Assembly (NCBI RefSeq): GCF_001552135.1
Contig: NZ_BCQP01000059.1
Span: 1 to 64,000 of the forward strand
Reading direction: 5' to 3'
Source of the DNA: Actinomadura chibensis NBRC 106107
Lineage (GTDB): Bacteria > Actinomycetota > Actinomycetes > Streptosporangiales > Streptosporangiaceae
DNA length: 64,000 bases
Position numbers and translations under genes: made by a program
Notes under the pieces: model-generated
What the model was told of the DNA's origin: nothing
The model's input: only the letters and a program-made list of their open reading frames with translations
The model's database searches: none
Shown here: one piece after another, positions 43,104 through 50,302 of the stretch
How the letters are laid out: the number at the start of each line of letters is the position of its first letter
Position numbering within the stretch: the first letter of the stretch is position 1

Positions 43104-43153
43104 GGGCGGCGCCGCCGGTCGACACCGCCCCCCTGGTCCCGGCCGCGCCGCCC
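43104..43153 (+). repeat. Long intergenic hairpin, copy 1
   Basis: GGGCGGCGCCGCCGG (43104-43118) pairs with CCGGCCGCGCCGCCC (43139-43153) at 14 of 15 positions around a loop of 20 bases. It sits directly after the 42839 gene and before the 43199 gene. A near-identical hairpin recurs at 43516-43561. No T tract follows, so it is probably an RNA-stability or attenuating structure. Confidence 0.6.
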
Positions 43154-43198
43154 TTCCGCCCCAGCACACCCCGAGATCGGACGAGACGAGGAAGACCG

Positions 43199-43510
43199 AT
43201 GACTCAGGACTACGGGCCGTTGGACCCGCTGTATGAAGCCGTCCGGGCCCGCGCGCCGCAGGTGGAGGCGGCTCGCGTCCATTGTGGCCTCACCACGGAG
43301 GCCGAGCGGAACGAGCCGATGCAGTACGTGCGCGTCAGCTACCGGACGAACGGGCCTCGCCGCGTCGTCTGGGACACCAGCCTGGGCGCGTACCGATGGG
43401 ACAGCGGCCCGCACTCCGGCGTGCAGCTCGGCCCCGACGCCGACGTGGCCGCCGTCCGCATCGCCCATGCGCTCGGCGCGTCGTTCGCCCCGGCTCCGGC
43501 CGCGGAGTGA
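43199..43510 (+). CDS. Unrecognised islet protein, paralogue of the Cys-rich protein domain
   Basis: This 103-aa protein has the core YVRVSYRTNGPRRVVWDTSL, then GAYRWDSG and DADVAAVRIAHALGA. It aligns with residues about 60-130 of the 43602 product (RVHVIYRNRGPLILGWDGET; DPDAAARRAADMLGA). AGGAAG lies before ATG 43199. The gene plus its upstream hairpin looks duplicated into the next gene. Function unknown. Confidence 0.68.
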   Translation: MTQDYGPLDPLYEAVRARAPQVEAARVHCGLTTEAERNEPMQYVRVSYRTNGPRRVVWDTSLGAYRWDSGPHSGVQLGPDADVAAVRIAHALGASFAPAPAAE

Positions 43511-43514
43511 ACCA

Positions 43515-43562
43515 GGGGCGGCGCCGCCGGTGGACACCCCCTGGCCCCGGCCGCGCCGCCCC
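43515..43562 (+). repeat. Long intergenic hairpin, copy 2
   Basis: The arms GGGCGGCGCCGCCGG (43516-43530) and CCGGCCGCGCCGCCC (43547-43561) are identical to those at 43104-43153, and one more G-C pair (43515/43562) extends the stem. The loop also shares GGACACC/CGACACC and CCCCTGG with copy 1. It lies five bases after the stop of the 43199 gene. Confidence 0.6.
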
Positions 43563-43601
43563 TTCTCGCCTCTAACCCGTCCTCGACAAGGAGGCTTGCT
43601 T

Positions 43602-44015
43602 ATGGCTGGCTGCTGCAGTTCCACCCCGAGCTACCCCCAGTGCTACTGCTCGGCGGGCTGCGACTGCGACTGCGATGCCTGCTGTTGCGATGGCGACCAC
43701 CTCGCCCGACTCACCGCCGCCGGAGGCATCAGCATGGTGTTCGGCCCCGCCGAGCGGCTGGACGCGGCCGTGCGCCGTATCGCCCCGCAGGTGTCGGTCT
43801 CTCTCGTCCGCGATGAGGAGACCGGGCTGACCCGCGTGCACGTCATCTACCGGAACCGGGGACCGCTGATCCTCGGCTGGGACGGGGAGACCTACCGGCG
43901 CTGGACGTCCGACGACGGCTACGGGGCGCTCCTCCCGGCCGACCCCGACGCCGCCGCCCGCCGAGCCGCCGACATGCTCGGCGCCCGTCTCCCGACCGCC
44001 GACCGGCGTCCATGA
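43602..44015 (+). CDS. Protein with ultra-Cys-rich N terminus
   Basis: This 137-aa protein has ten Cys within its first 29 residues (positions 4, 5, 14, 16, 20, 22, 24, 27, 28, 29), interspersed with Asp. There is no Cys in the remaining 108 residues. The start is firm: AAGGAGG lies seven bases before ATG 43602. The C-terminal domain is paralogous to the 43199 product. The head could bind metal (metallothionein-like), carry a cluster or be a substrate for modification; nothing in the sequence decides. The next frame overlaps its stop as ATGA. Confidence 0.7.
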   Translation: MAGCCSSTPSYPQCYCSAGCDCDCDACCCDGDHLARLTAAGGISMVFGPAERLDAAVRRIAPQVSVSLVRDEETGLTRVHVIYRNRGPLILGWDGETYRRWTSDDGYGALLPADPDAAARRAADMLGARLPTADRRP

Positions 44016-44329
44016 ATCGCTCGCGCCCTAGCCTGAGGTTGTCGCGACGCTCCCACATCTCCGCGCTGCGCGTGTCGGAGGTCGAACTGGTCGTGGGGCC
44101 CGCACTTGACGGTGGGCGAGAAGCTCCCGTCTGGAAGGTCGAGCGCGGCGAGAGTGGCGGCGCCCTGCTGGAGTTGGCCCGTGAGGTGGACGAGAGCGTC
44201 ATCGCCGCTCGCCGGGGCCGGGCGAGTCGCTGGAACTGTGACGGTAATGGTTCAGCGGCAAAGAGAAGCGGTTGTGGGTCGTGGGCTTGCGGCGCGGATG
44301 GGGGTTGCCTGCTGAGTTTTGGTTTGTGA
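44012..44329 (+). CDS. Possible small protein or gene remnant, 105 aa
   Basis: The frame starts by an ATGA overlap with the Cys-rich gene. It has plausible coding bias for about 70 codons (RVSEVELVVGPALDGGREAP, then GALLELAREVDESVIAARRG) before becoming Gly/Ser/Cys-rich. It may be a real fifth islet gene, or the 5' part of a decayed one whose true C terminus was lost by frameshift. No family recognised. Confidence 0.35.
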   Translation: MNRSRPSLRLSRRSHISALRVSEVELVVGPALDGGREAPVWKVERGESGGALLELAREVDESVIAARRGRASRWNCDGNGSAAKRSGCGSWACGADGGCLLSFGL

Positions 44330-44344
44330 ACGTTGGTGGGGTGG

Positions 44345-45064
44345 TTAGGTGGTTGTGTCGATTATTTGGGGGCGGGTCATTTGGCCGTCCGGGACTTCTA
44401 TTTCGATTACGGCTGAGAATGGGGTGGTGGGGGGTGGGCGGAGGGCCGCCAACTCGTGGATGCCGTCCCGGGTGGTGACCGTTCTGGCGGCGGCCAGGCT
44501 GCCCAAGGTGCCGCATCCGGCCAGGACGATGACGCGTCGATCGGCGTGGAAGGGGCTGGGTAACAGGCTGATGACGGCGAAGTCGCGTGTGGTCTTGGCG
44601 TGGACGACCTGCTGGGCGAACACGTGGCCGTCAGAGACTCTGATCATGTCCGCTCGGTCTGGGTAGAGCCGGAAACTGTAGGGCAGCGCGACTTGTTGGT
44701 TGAGTTCCTTGTACAGGTCGTTCGCGTTGGGGCCGCCGATGACGACCAGGTCGCATGGGGCGTCCCGGCATCGGGAGAAGTTCTTGGCCCGGATTATCCG
44801 GACCGTCCGCACGCCCAAGACCTTGCGCAGATACTCCGACACCAGCATCGCGGCCATCGCGTCGCCCTCGTAGAGGGTGGGTAACGGGGTGTCGTGACCC
44901 GGTCCGTCGGGCTGGACGATCACCACCTCGTCGGGCCTGCGCAGCCGCCACACGCGCCGGGCCGGGCCGATGGTCCGCCGCCGCTGGTAGAGGCCCTTGA
45001 CCGCGGCGCCGGACAGGAAGGCCAGCAGCGAGGACAGCAGATTGAGCGCCAGTGCTGAAGTCAT
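44345..45064 (-). CDS. Unrecognised membrane-anchored protein, 239 aa
   Basis: The protein begins MTSALALNLLSSLLAFLSGA, a single N-terminal hydrophobic anchor, followed by basic QRRRTIGPARRVWRLRR. A cytoplasmic alpha/beta domain has DLVVIGGPNANDLYKELNQQ and the glycine-rich VIVLAGCGTLGSLAAARTV. The two Gly-rich turns suggest a nucleotide-like fold, but no family was recognised. ATG 45064 has GAAGAGG upstream. It is divergent from cobL. Confidence 0.72.
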   Translation of the reverse strand: MTSALALNLLSSLLAFLSGAAVKGLYQRRRTIGPARRVWRLRRPDEVVIVQPDGPGHDTPLPTLYEGDAMAAMLVSEYLRKVLGVRTVRIIRAKNFSRCRDAPCDLVVIGGPNANDLYKELNQQVALPYSFRLYPDRADMIRVSDGHVFAQQVVHAKTTRDFAVISLLPSPFHADRRVIVLAGCGTLGSLAAARTVTTRDGIHELAALRPPPTTPFSAVIEIEVPDGQMTRPQIIDTTT

Positions 45065-45214
45065 GGCCCGCCTCTTCTCGGATGCGCCAAGCCCCGATTC
45101 TTCGAGCGGTCGCGGACGTCCATGGTTCCCCTCATATGGGTGATCCGTGGGGTAACGGGTCAGAACCGCTCTTATAGGCTGGGTCGCCGCAGTCGTGTCG
45201 GGACGAGGAGGCCA

Positions 45215-46435
45215 GTGGACGCGCGTGTCGTCACCATTGTGGGCATCGGCGCCGACGGATGGGACGGGCTCCCGGAGCGCTCCCGCGCCGCGCTGCGGTC
45301 CGCGGACGTGCTGCTCGGCTCCAGCCGCCAACTCGACCTCGTCCCCGCCTCGGACGCGGAGCGCGTCGTCTGGCCGTCGCCGCTGCTGCCCGCGCTCCCC
45401 GGCCTGATCGAGGAGCACGAAGGACGCGCGGTCGCCGTCCTCGCCAGCGGGGACCCGATGTTCCACGGCATCGGCTCCGTGCTCGCCGAAATGCTCGGCC
45501 CGGAGCGGCTGCGCGTCCTGCCGCACACGTCGTCGGTGTCGCTTGCGTGCGCCCGGCTCGGCTGGCGGCTCGACCGGGTGGACGTCGCGAGCCTCGTCGG
45601 ACGCCCGGCGGGCGCGCTGAACGCGCTGGTCGCGCCCGGCCGCCGGATCCTCGTCCTCAGCGCGGGACGCGAGTCCCCGTCGGTCGTCGCCGCCCTGCTC
45701 GCCGGACGCGGGTTCGGGCCGAGCCGCATGACCGTTCTGTCCGACCTCGGCGCAGACGGCGAGACCGTCCAGCACGGCACCGCCGCCGACTGGACGGAAC
45801 TCGCCGCGACCGCGCTGAACATCGTCGCCGTCGAATGCGCGCCCGGCCCGGACGCGGCGCCGCTGCCCCGCACGTCCGGGCTCCCCGACGCGGCGTTCGA
45901 CCACGACGGGCAGCTCACCAAGAGCGAGGTCCGCGCGGTCACCCTGGCGCGGCTCGCCCCGCTGCCCGGTGAGCTGCTCTGGGACGTCGGCGCCGGTGCG
46001 GGCAGCGTCGCGATCGAATGGGCGCGGGCGCATCCGTCCTGCCGGGCGGTGGCGGTGGAGAGCCGACCGGAGCGCGCGAAGCGGATCGAGCGGAACGCGA
46101 CGAACCTCGGCGTGCCGGGCGGCGTGCGGGTCGTCGAGGGCGAGGCGCCGGACGCGCTGGACGACCTGCCGACCCCCGACGCCGTGTTCATCGGCGGCGG
46201 CCTCACCGTCCCCGGCCTGCTGGAACGCTGCTGGGACGCGCTGCGCCCCGGCGGCCGCCTGGTCGCCAACGCCGTCACCCTCGAATCGGAGGCCCAGGTC
46301 GCGCGGGCGCGCGAGACGCACGGCGGCGACCTGGTCCGCGTCGGTGTCGAACGGGCCGCGCCGCTCGGCGGCTTCACCGCCTGGCGCCCCGCGATGCCCG
46401 TCACGATCTGGACGACACGGAAGGAGGCGGCATGA
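45215..46435 (+). CDS. cobL: Precorrin-6Y C5,15-methyltransferase (decarboxylating)
   Basis: This 406-aa fusion of CbiE-like and CbiT-like domains has a tetrapyrrole methylase start VVTIVGIGADGWDGL and ASGDPMFHGIG in the first half. The second half is a SAM methyltransferase with LLWDVGAGAGSVAIEWAR and FIGGGLTVPGLLERCW. It adds methyl groups at C-5 and C-15 and decarboxylates the C-12 acetate side chain. GTG 45215 follows GGACGAGGAG. Its stop overlaps the ATG that opens the repeat run between cobL and cobM. Confidence 0.95.
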   Translation: MDARVVTIVGIGADGWDGLPERSRAALRSADVLLGSSRQLDLVPASDAERVVWPSPLLPALPGLIEEHEGRAVAVLASGDPMFHGIGSVLAEMLGPERLRVLPHTSSVSLACARLGWRLDRVDVASLVGRPAGALNALVAPGRRILVLSAGRESPSVVAALLAGRGFGPSRMTVLSDLGADGETVQHGTAADWTELAATALNIVAVECAPGPDAAPLPRTSGLPDAAFDHDGQLTKSEVRAVTLARLAPLPGELLWDVGAGAGSVAIEWARAHPSCRAVAVESRPERAKRIERNATNLGVPGGVRVVEGEAPDALDDLPTPDAVFIGGGLTVPGLLERCWDALRPGGRLVANAVTLESEAQVARARETHGGDLVRVGVERAAPLGGFTAWRPAMPVTIWTTRKEAA

Positions 46436-46661
46436 CCGCAGCGAAGCGAGGATCATGGCGCCGACCCCCCGGGGGTCTGGGGGTCGCCCCCGGAGAGGCA
46501 GAGCGGCATGACCGCAGCGAAGCGAGGATCATGGCGCCGACCGCTCGGGGGTCTGGGGGTCGTCCCCCAGAAAGGAAGGGCGGCATGACCGCGGCGAAGC
46601 GAGGATCTTGGTGCCGACCGCTCGGGGGTCTGGGGGTCGTCCCCCGGAAAGGAAGGGCGGC
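46432..46661 (+). repeat. Three tandem 76-77 bp repeats at the cobL-cobM junction
   Basis: Units begin at 46432, 46508 and 46585 and end at the cobM GTG (46662). Each starts ATGACCGC, contains GCGAAGCGAGGATC and the hairpin GGGGGTCGTCCCCC (first copy slightly altered), and ends in a purine-rich ribosome-site-like stretch. The first ATG overlaps the cobL stop (ATGA). A frame from it runs through all units and ends overlapping cobM (GTGA), giving a 77-residue low-complexity peptide. An inverted copy lies at 49606-49685. Confidence 0.85.
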
Positions 46662-47405
46662 GTGACTGTCTACTTCGTTGGAGCCGGGCCCGGGGCCGCC
46701 GACCTGATCACCGTGCGTGGGTTGCGGGTGCTGGAGGCCGCGCCGGTTTGCCTGTACGCCGGGTCGCTGGTGCCGCGCGAGTTGCTGGACGCCTGCCCGC
46801 CCGGCGCGCGGCTCATCGACACCGCCAATCTGAACCTGGACGAGATCGTCGAGGAGTTGACCGCCGCGCACCGTGACGGTCTTGACGTCGCGCGGCTGCA
46901 CTCGGGCGACCCCTCGGTGTTCAGCGCGGTCGCCGAGCAGGTGCGGCGGCTGGACGCGGCCGGGGTGCCGTACGAGATCGTCCCGGGCGTCCCGGCGTTC
47001 GCGGCGGCGGCCGCCTCGCTCGGCCGGGAGTTGACCGTCCCCGGCGTCGGCCAGACGGTGATCCTGACCCGCACCTCCGCCCGCGCCACCCCGATGCCGG
47101 ACGGCGAGGACCTCGCCACCCTCGGCGCGAGCGGCGCGACGATGGTGCTGCACCTGGCCGTCCAGCGGATCGACGAGGTGACGGCGGAGCTGCTGCCGCA
47201 CTACGGCGCGGACTGCCCGGTCGCCGTCGTCGCGCGGGCGAGCCGTCCGGACGAGCTGATCCTGCGCGGCACCCTCGCCGACATCGCGGGCCTGGTGCAC
47301 GAGGCCGGGGTGAAGCGCACCGCCGTGATCGTCGTCGGACGGGTGCTGGCCGCGTCCGCGTTCCCCGGCAGCCACCTCTACAGCGCGGAGCGGGAACGGG
47401 TGTGA
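46662..47405 (+). CDS. cobM: Precorrin-4 C11-methyltransferase
   Basis: This 247-aa tetrapyrrole methylase begins TVYFVGAGPGAADLITVRGL, followed by VCLYAGSLVP, the GDP motif LHSGDPSVFSA and EIVPGVPAF. It methylates C-11 of precorrin-4. GTG 46662 follows the last repeat unit's GGAAAGGAAGG. The cobK start overlaps its stop (GTGA). Confidence 0.95.
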   Translation: MTVYFVGAGPGAADLITVRGLRVLEAAPVCLYAGSLVPRELLDACPPGARLIDTANLNLDEIVEELTAAHRDGLDVARLHSGDPSVFSAVAEQVRRLDAAGVPYEIVPGVPAFAAAAASLGRELTVPGVGQTVILTRTSARATPMPDGEDLATLGASGATMVLHLAVQRIDEVTAELLPHYGADCPVAVVARASRPDELILRGTLADIAGLVHEAGVKRTAVIVVGRVLAASAFPGSHLYSAERERV

Positions 47406-48133
47406 GGCGCGTCCTGATCCTCGGCGGGACGGCCGAGGCCAGGGACCTCGCCGCCCGCCTGTCCGACGTCCCGGACGTGCGCGTCGTGTCGTCGCTCGCC
47501 GGGCGCGTCGCCGACCCGCGCCTTCCCGCCGGGGAGGTGCGCGTCGGCGGCTTCGGCGGCCCGGACGGCCTCGCCGCCTGGCTGCGCGAGCACCGCATCG
47601 ACCGGCTCGTGGACGCCACCCACCCGTTCGCGGAACGCATGAGCGCGTCCGCCGCGCGGGCGTCGGAAAGGGCTGGAGTCCCGCTGCTGGCGCTGCGGCG
47701 TCCCGGCTGGCGGGCGGAGGACGGCGACGACTGGCGGCGCGTCCCGTCGCTGGCCGACGCCGCCGCCGCGCTGCCGCGCGGAGCCCGCGCGTTCCTCACC
47801 ACCGGGCGGCGCAGCATCGAGGTCTTCGCCGCCCGCGCCGACGTGTGGTTCCTCGCACGGTCGGTCGATCCGCCGGAGAAGCCCGTCCCGGAGAACGTGC
47901 GCGTGCTGCTGTCCCGAGGCCCCTACACGCTCGACGGCGAGCGGGCGCTGATCCGCGAACACCGCCTCGACGTGCTGGTCACCAAGGACAGCGGCGGCGC
48001 GATGACCCGCGCCAAGCTCACCGCCGCCCGCGCCGCCGGACTGCCCGTGATCATGGTGGACCGGCCGCCCGTCCCGGACGGCGTCGCGACGGCGACCGAT
48101 CCGGCGGAGGCCGCCCGCTGGGCTCAGGGGTAG
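47402..48133 (+). CDS. cobK: Precorrin-6A reductase
   Basis: This 243-aa protein has the NAD(P)-binding start RRVLILGGTAEARDLAARL, then VDATHPFAERMSA, LTTGRRSIEVF and VTKDSGGAMTRAKL, all typical of CobK/CbiJ. It reduces precorrin-6A to precorrin-6B. It is coupled to cobM by a GTGA overlap and ends tail-to-tail with cobIJ (10-bp overlap). Confidence 0.94.
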   Translation: MRRVLILGGTAEARDLAARLSDVPDVRVVSSLAGRVADPRLPAGEVRVGGFGGPDGLAAWLREHRIDRLVDATHPFAERMSASAARASERAGVPLLALRRPGWRAEDGDDWRRVPSLADAAAALPRGARAFLTTGRRSIEVFAARADVWFLARSVDPPEKPVPENVRVLLSRGPYTLDGERALIREHRLDVLVTKDSGGAMTRAKLTAARAAGLPVIMVDRPPVPDGVATATDPAEAARWAQG

Positions 48134-49605
48134 CGGCGCGGCGTGTGGACGGCGCCCCGCTCGGTGACCCGGGTCGTAGACGACCCGACGATGACCAGGC
48201 ACCGCATGTCCACCTGGTCGGGGTCGAGCTTGCCGAGCGTCGTCACGGTCACGCTCTCCTCGGGGCCGCCGACGTCGCGTCCGACGACCACCGGCGTCTC
48301 GGGGGAGCGGTGTTCGAGGAGCAGGTCGCGGGCCGCCGCGAGCTGGTGCCTCCTTCGGCTGGACGACGGGTTGTAGAGCGCGAGCACCAGATCCGCCGCG
48401 GCCGCCGCGGTGAGCCGCCGGGCGATCACCTCCCACGGTTTGAGCAGGTCGGACAGCGACAGGACGCAGAAGTCGTGGCCGAGCGGCGCGCCCGCCCGCG
48501 CCGCGACGGCCTGCGCGGCGGTCAGCCCGGGGACGACCCGCACCGGCACGTCCGGGAAGTCGTCCGCCGCCTCCAGGACGGCCGTCGCCATCGCGAACAC
48601 GCCCGGATCGCCGGACGAGACGACCGCGACCCGCGCCCCGTCCCGCGCCAGCCGGAGTGCGTGCCGGGCGCGGTCGTCCTCCACCCGGTTGCCGGTGGCG
48701 TGGCGGCGCTGCCGCGCGTTCGGCGGGACCCGGTCGAGGTAGGGGCCGTAGCCGACGAGGTCGGTCGCGGACGACAGGACGTCCTGCGCCTCCGGGGTCA
48801 GCCACGGCCGTCCCGCCGGGCCGAGCCCGACGACCGTCACGCTCCCCGGCCCCTCGGGCCGCGCCGGCTCCGGCGCGGTGAACGACTCGCCCGCCGGGCT
48901 GGTCAGCAGGGCCAGCGCCATGTACGGGACGTCCGCCGGATCGACGTCGGCCAGCGGGACGACCCGCTCCCGGCCGGTCGAGGCGCGTTCGACGTACCAG
49001 GCTTCGGAGAGCCGCCCGGCGTCCTCGAACGCCTGCCTGACCTTGGGGAACGTCCGGCCCAGCTTGAGGACGGCCGCCGCGTCCGCCGCGCGCAGCCGCT
49101 CTGCCAGCTCGTCGCCGGGGAGCGTGCCGGGCAGCACGGTCAGCGTCTCCTCGCGCTCGACCAGCGGACGTCCGGCGGCGGCCGACGCCGCGCTCAGCGA
49201 CGTCACGCCCGGCACGACCTCCGCCGGGTAATGCGGCGCGAGGCGCTTGTGGAGGTGCATGTAGGAGCCGTAGAACAGCGGGTCGCCCTCGCTGAGGACG
49301 GCGACCGTCCGTCCCGCGTCCAGGTGCGCGGCGAGGCGGGCGGCGCAGTCGGCGTAGAAGCCGTCGAGCGCGCCCTGGTACCCGCCGGGATGGTCGGTCG
49401 TCTCCGTCGTCACCGGGTAGACGAGCTGCTCCTCGATCTGCCCGTCGCGCAGGTAGGGCGCGGCGGCGGCGCGGGCGATGCTGCGCCCGTGCCGCGCGGA
49501 ATGGTAGGCGACCACGTCCGCCGCACCGATCAGCCGGGCGGCCTTCACCGTCACCAGCTCAGGATCACCAGGGCCGACGCCGACCCCGTAAAGCCGTCCC
49601 ACCAT
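48124..49605 (-). CDS. cobIJ: Fused precorrin-2 C20- / precorrin-3B C17-methyltransferase
   Basis: This 493-aa fusion has a first half, CobI, that starts GRLYGVGVGPGDPELVTVKA with the GDP motif LSEGDPLFYGSYMHL. The second half, CobJ (from about residue 245), has VTVVGLGPAGRPWLTPEAQD and VSSGDPGVFAMATAV, ending in VIVGSS. The two domains methylate C-20 and C-17; the latter step contracts the ring. ATG 49605 is used, with GTGs at 49608 and 49602 as alternatives. An inverted copy of the cobL-cobM repeat lies immediately upstream, between cobH and this gene. Confidence 0.94.
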   Translation of the reverse strand: MVGRLYGVGVGPGDPELVTVKAARLIGAADVVAYHSARHGRSIARAAAAPYLRDGQIEEQLVYPVTTETTDHPGGYQGALDGFYADCAARLAAHLDAGRTVAVLSEGDPLFYGSYMHLHKRLAPHYPAEVVPGVTSLSAASAAAGRPLVEREETLTVLPGTLPGDELAERLRAADAAAVLKLGRTFPKVRQAFEDAGRLSEAWYVERASTGRERVVPLADVDPADVPYMALALLTSPAGESFTAPEPARPEGPGSVTVVGLGPAGRPWLTPEAQDVLSSATDLVGYGPYLDRVPPNARQRRHATGNRVEDDRARHALRLARDGARVAVVSSGDPGVFAMATAVLEAADDFPDVPVRVVPGLTAAQAVAARAGAPLGHDFCVLSLSDLLKPWEVIARRLTAAAAADLVLALYNPSSSRRRHQLAAARDLLLEHRSPETPVVVGRDVGGPEESVTVTTLGKLDPDQVDMRCLVIVGSSTTRVTERGAVHTPRRYP

Positions 49606-49685
49606 CACTCCGCCCTGCCCTTCTGGGGGACGCCCCCCAGGCCCCCGCATGGCTCGCGCCATGGTCCTCGCTTCGCTGCGGTCAT
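49606..49685 (-). repeat. Inverted copy of the cob-junction repeat, between cobH and cobIJ
   Basis: Read on the minus strand it begins ATGACCGCAGCGAAGCGAGG at 49685 and contains CTGGGGG...CCCCCAG. It ends GGGCAGGGCGGAG directly before the cobIJ start. The ATGA overlaps the cobH stop codon (49684-49682). It is the same unit as at 46432-46661, in opposite orientation and at an equivalent position between two cob genes. Confidence 0.85.
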
Positions 49686-50302
49686 GGCGCCTCACTGGCA
49701 ATCGCGTTTATGGCGGCCGCGGTCATGGCGCTGCCGCCGCGCCGTCCGCGGACGACGAGGTGCGGGAGGTCGCTCGCGGCGAGCGCGTCCTTGGACTCGG
49801 CCGCGCCGATGAAACCGACCGGTATCCCGAGGACGGCGGCCGGACGGCCCGCGCCCCCGTCCACCAGCTCCAGCAGCCGGAACAGCGCGGTCGGCGCGTT
49901 GCCGATCGCGACGACCGCGCCGTCCAGCCGGTCGAGCCAGAGGTCGAGCGCCGCCGCGCTGCGCGTCGTGCCGAGCCGCTCCGCCAGGCCGGGGACGCGC
50001 GGGTCGCCCAGCGTGCACACGACCTCGTTGCCCGCGGGCAGCCGGGCCCGGGTGACGCCGGACGCCACCATCCGCGCGTCGCACAGGATCGGCGCGCCGT
50101 CCAGCAGCGCCGCCCGCGCCCGCGCGACGACGCCCGGCGACCAGGCCAGGTCGCGGACGAGGTCCGTCATCCCGCACGCGTGGATCATGCGGACGGCGAC
50201 CCGCGCCACGTCGTCCGGCAGGCCCGACAGGTCGGCCTCCGCGCGGATGGTCGCGAACGAGCGCCGGTAGATCTCCGCGCCGTCCCGGATGTAGTCGTTC
50301 AC
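49682..50302 (-). CDS. cobH: Precorrin-8X methylmutase
   Basis: This 206-aa protein has the catalytic His in RMIHACGM (His41), PILCDARMVASGV, AIGNAPTALFRLLE and GIPVGFIGAAESK, all CobH/CbiC signatures. It moves the methyl group from C-11 to C-12 to give hydrogenobyrinate. GTG 50302 overlaps the cobG stop (GTGA). Confidence 0.95.
   Translation of the reverse strand: MNDYIRDGAEIYRRSFATIRAEADLSGLPDDVARVAVRMIHACGMTDLVRDLAWSPGVVARARAALLDGAPILCDARMVASGVTRARLPAGNEVVCTLGDPRVPGLAERLGTTRSAAALDLWLDRLDGAVVAIGNAPTALFRLLELVDGGAGRPAAVLGIPVGFIGAAESKDALAASDLPHLVVRGRRGGSAMTAAAINAIASEAP

Noticed and set aside
45122..45214. A cobalamin riboswitch upstream of cobL
   Set aside because: The gap lacks the B12 box and the aptamer core seen at the two real sites, so cobL-cobM-cobK appears to have no such switch here.
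46432..46665. 77-residue frame between cobL and cobM as a normal gene
   Set aside because: It consists only of the repeat units and its sequence recurs in another frame upstream of cobIJ. It is kept as a possible coupling peptide, not annotated as a gene.
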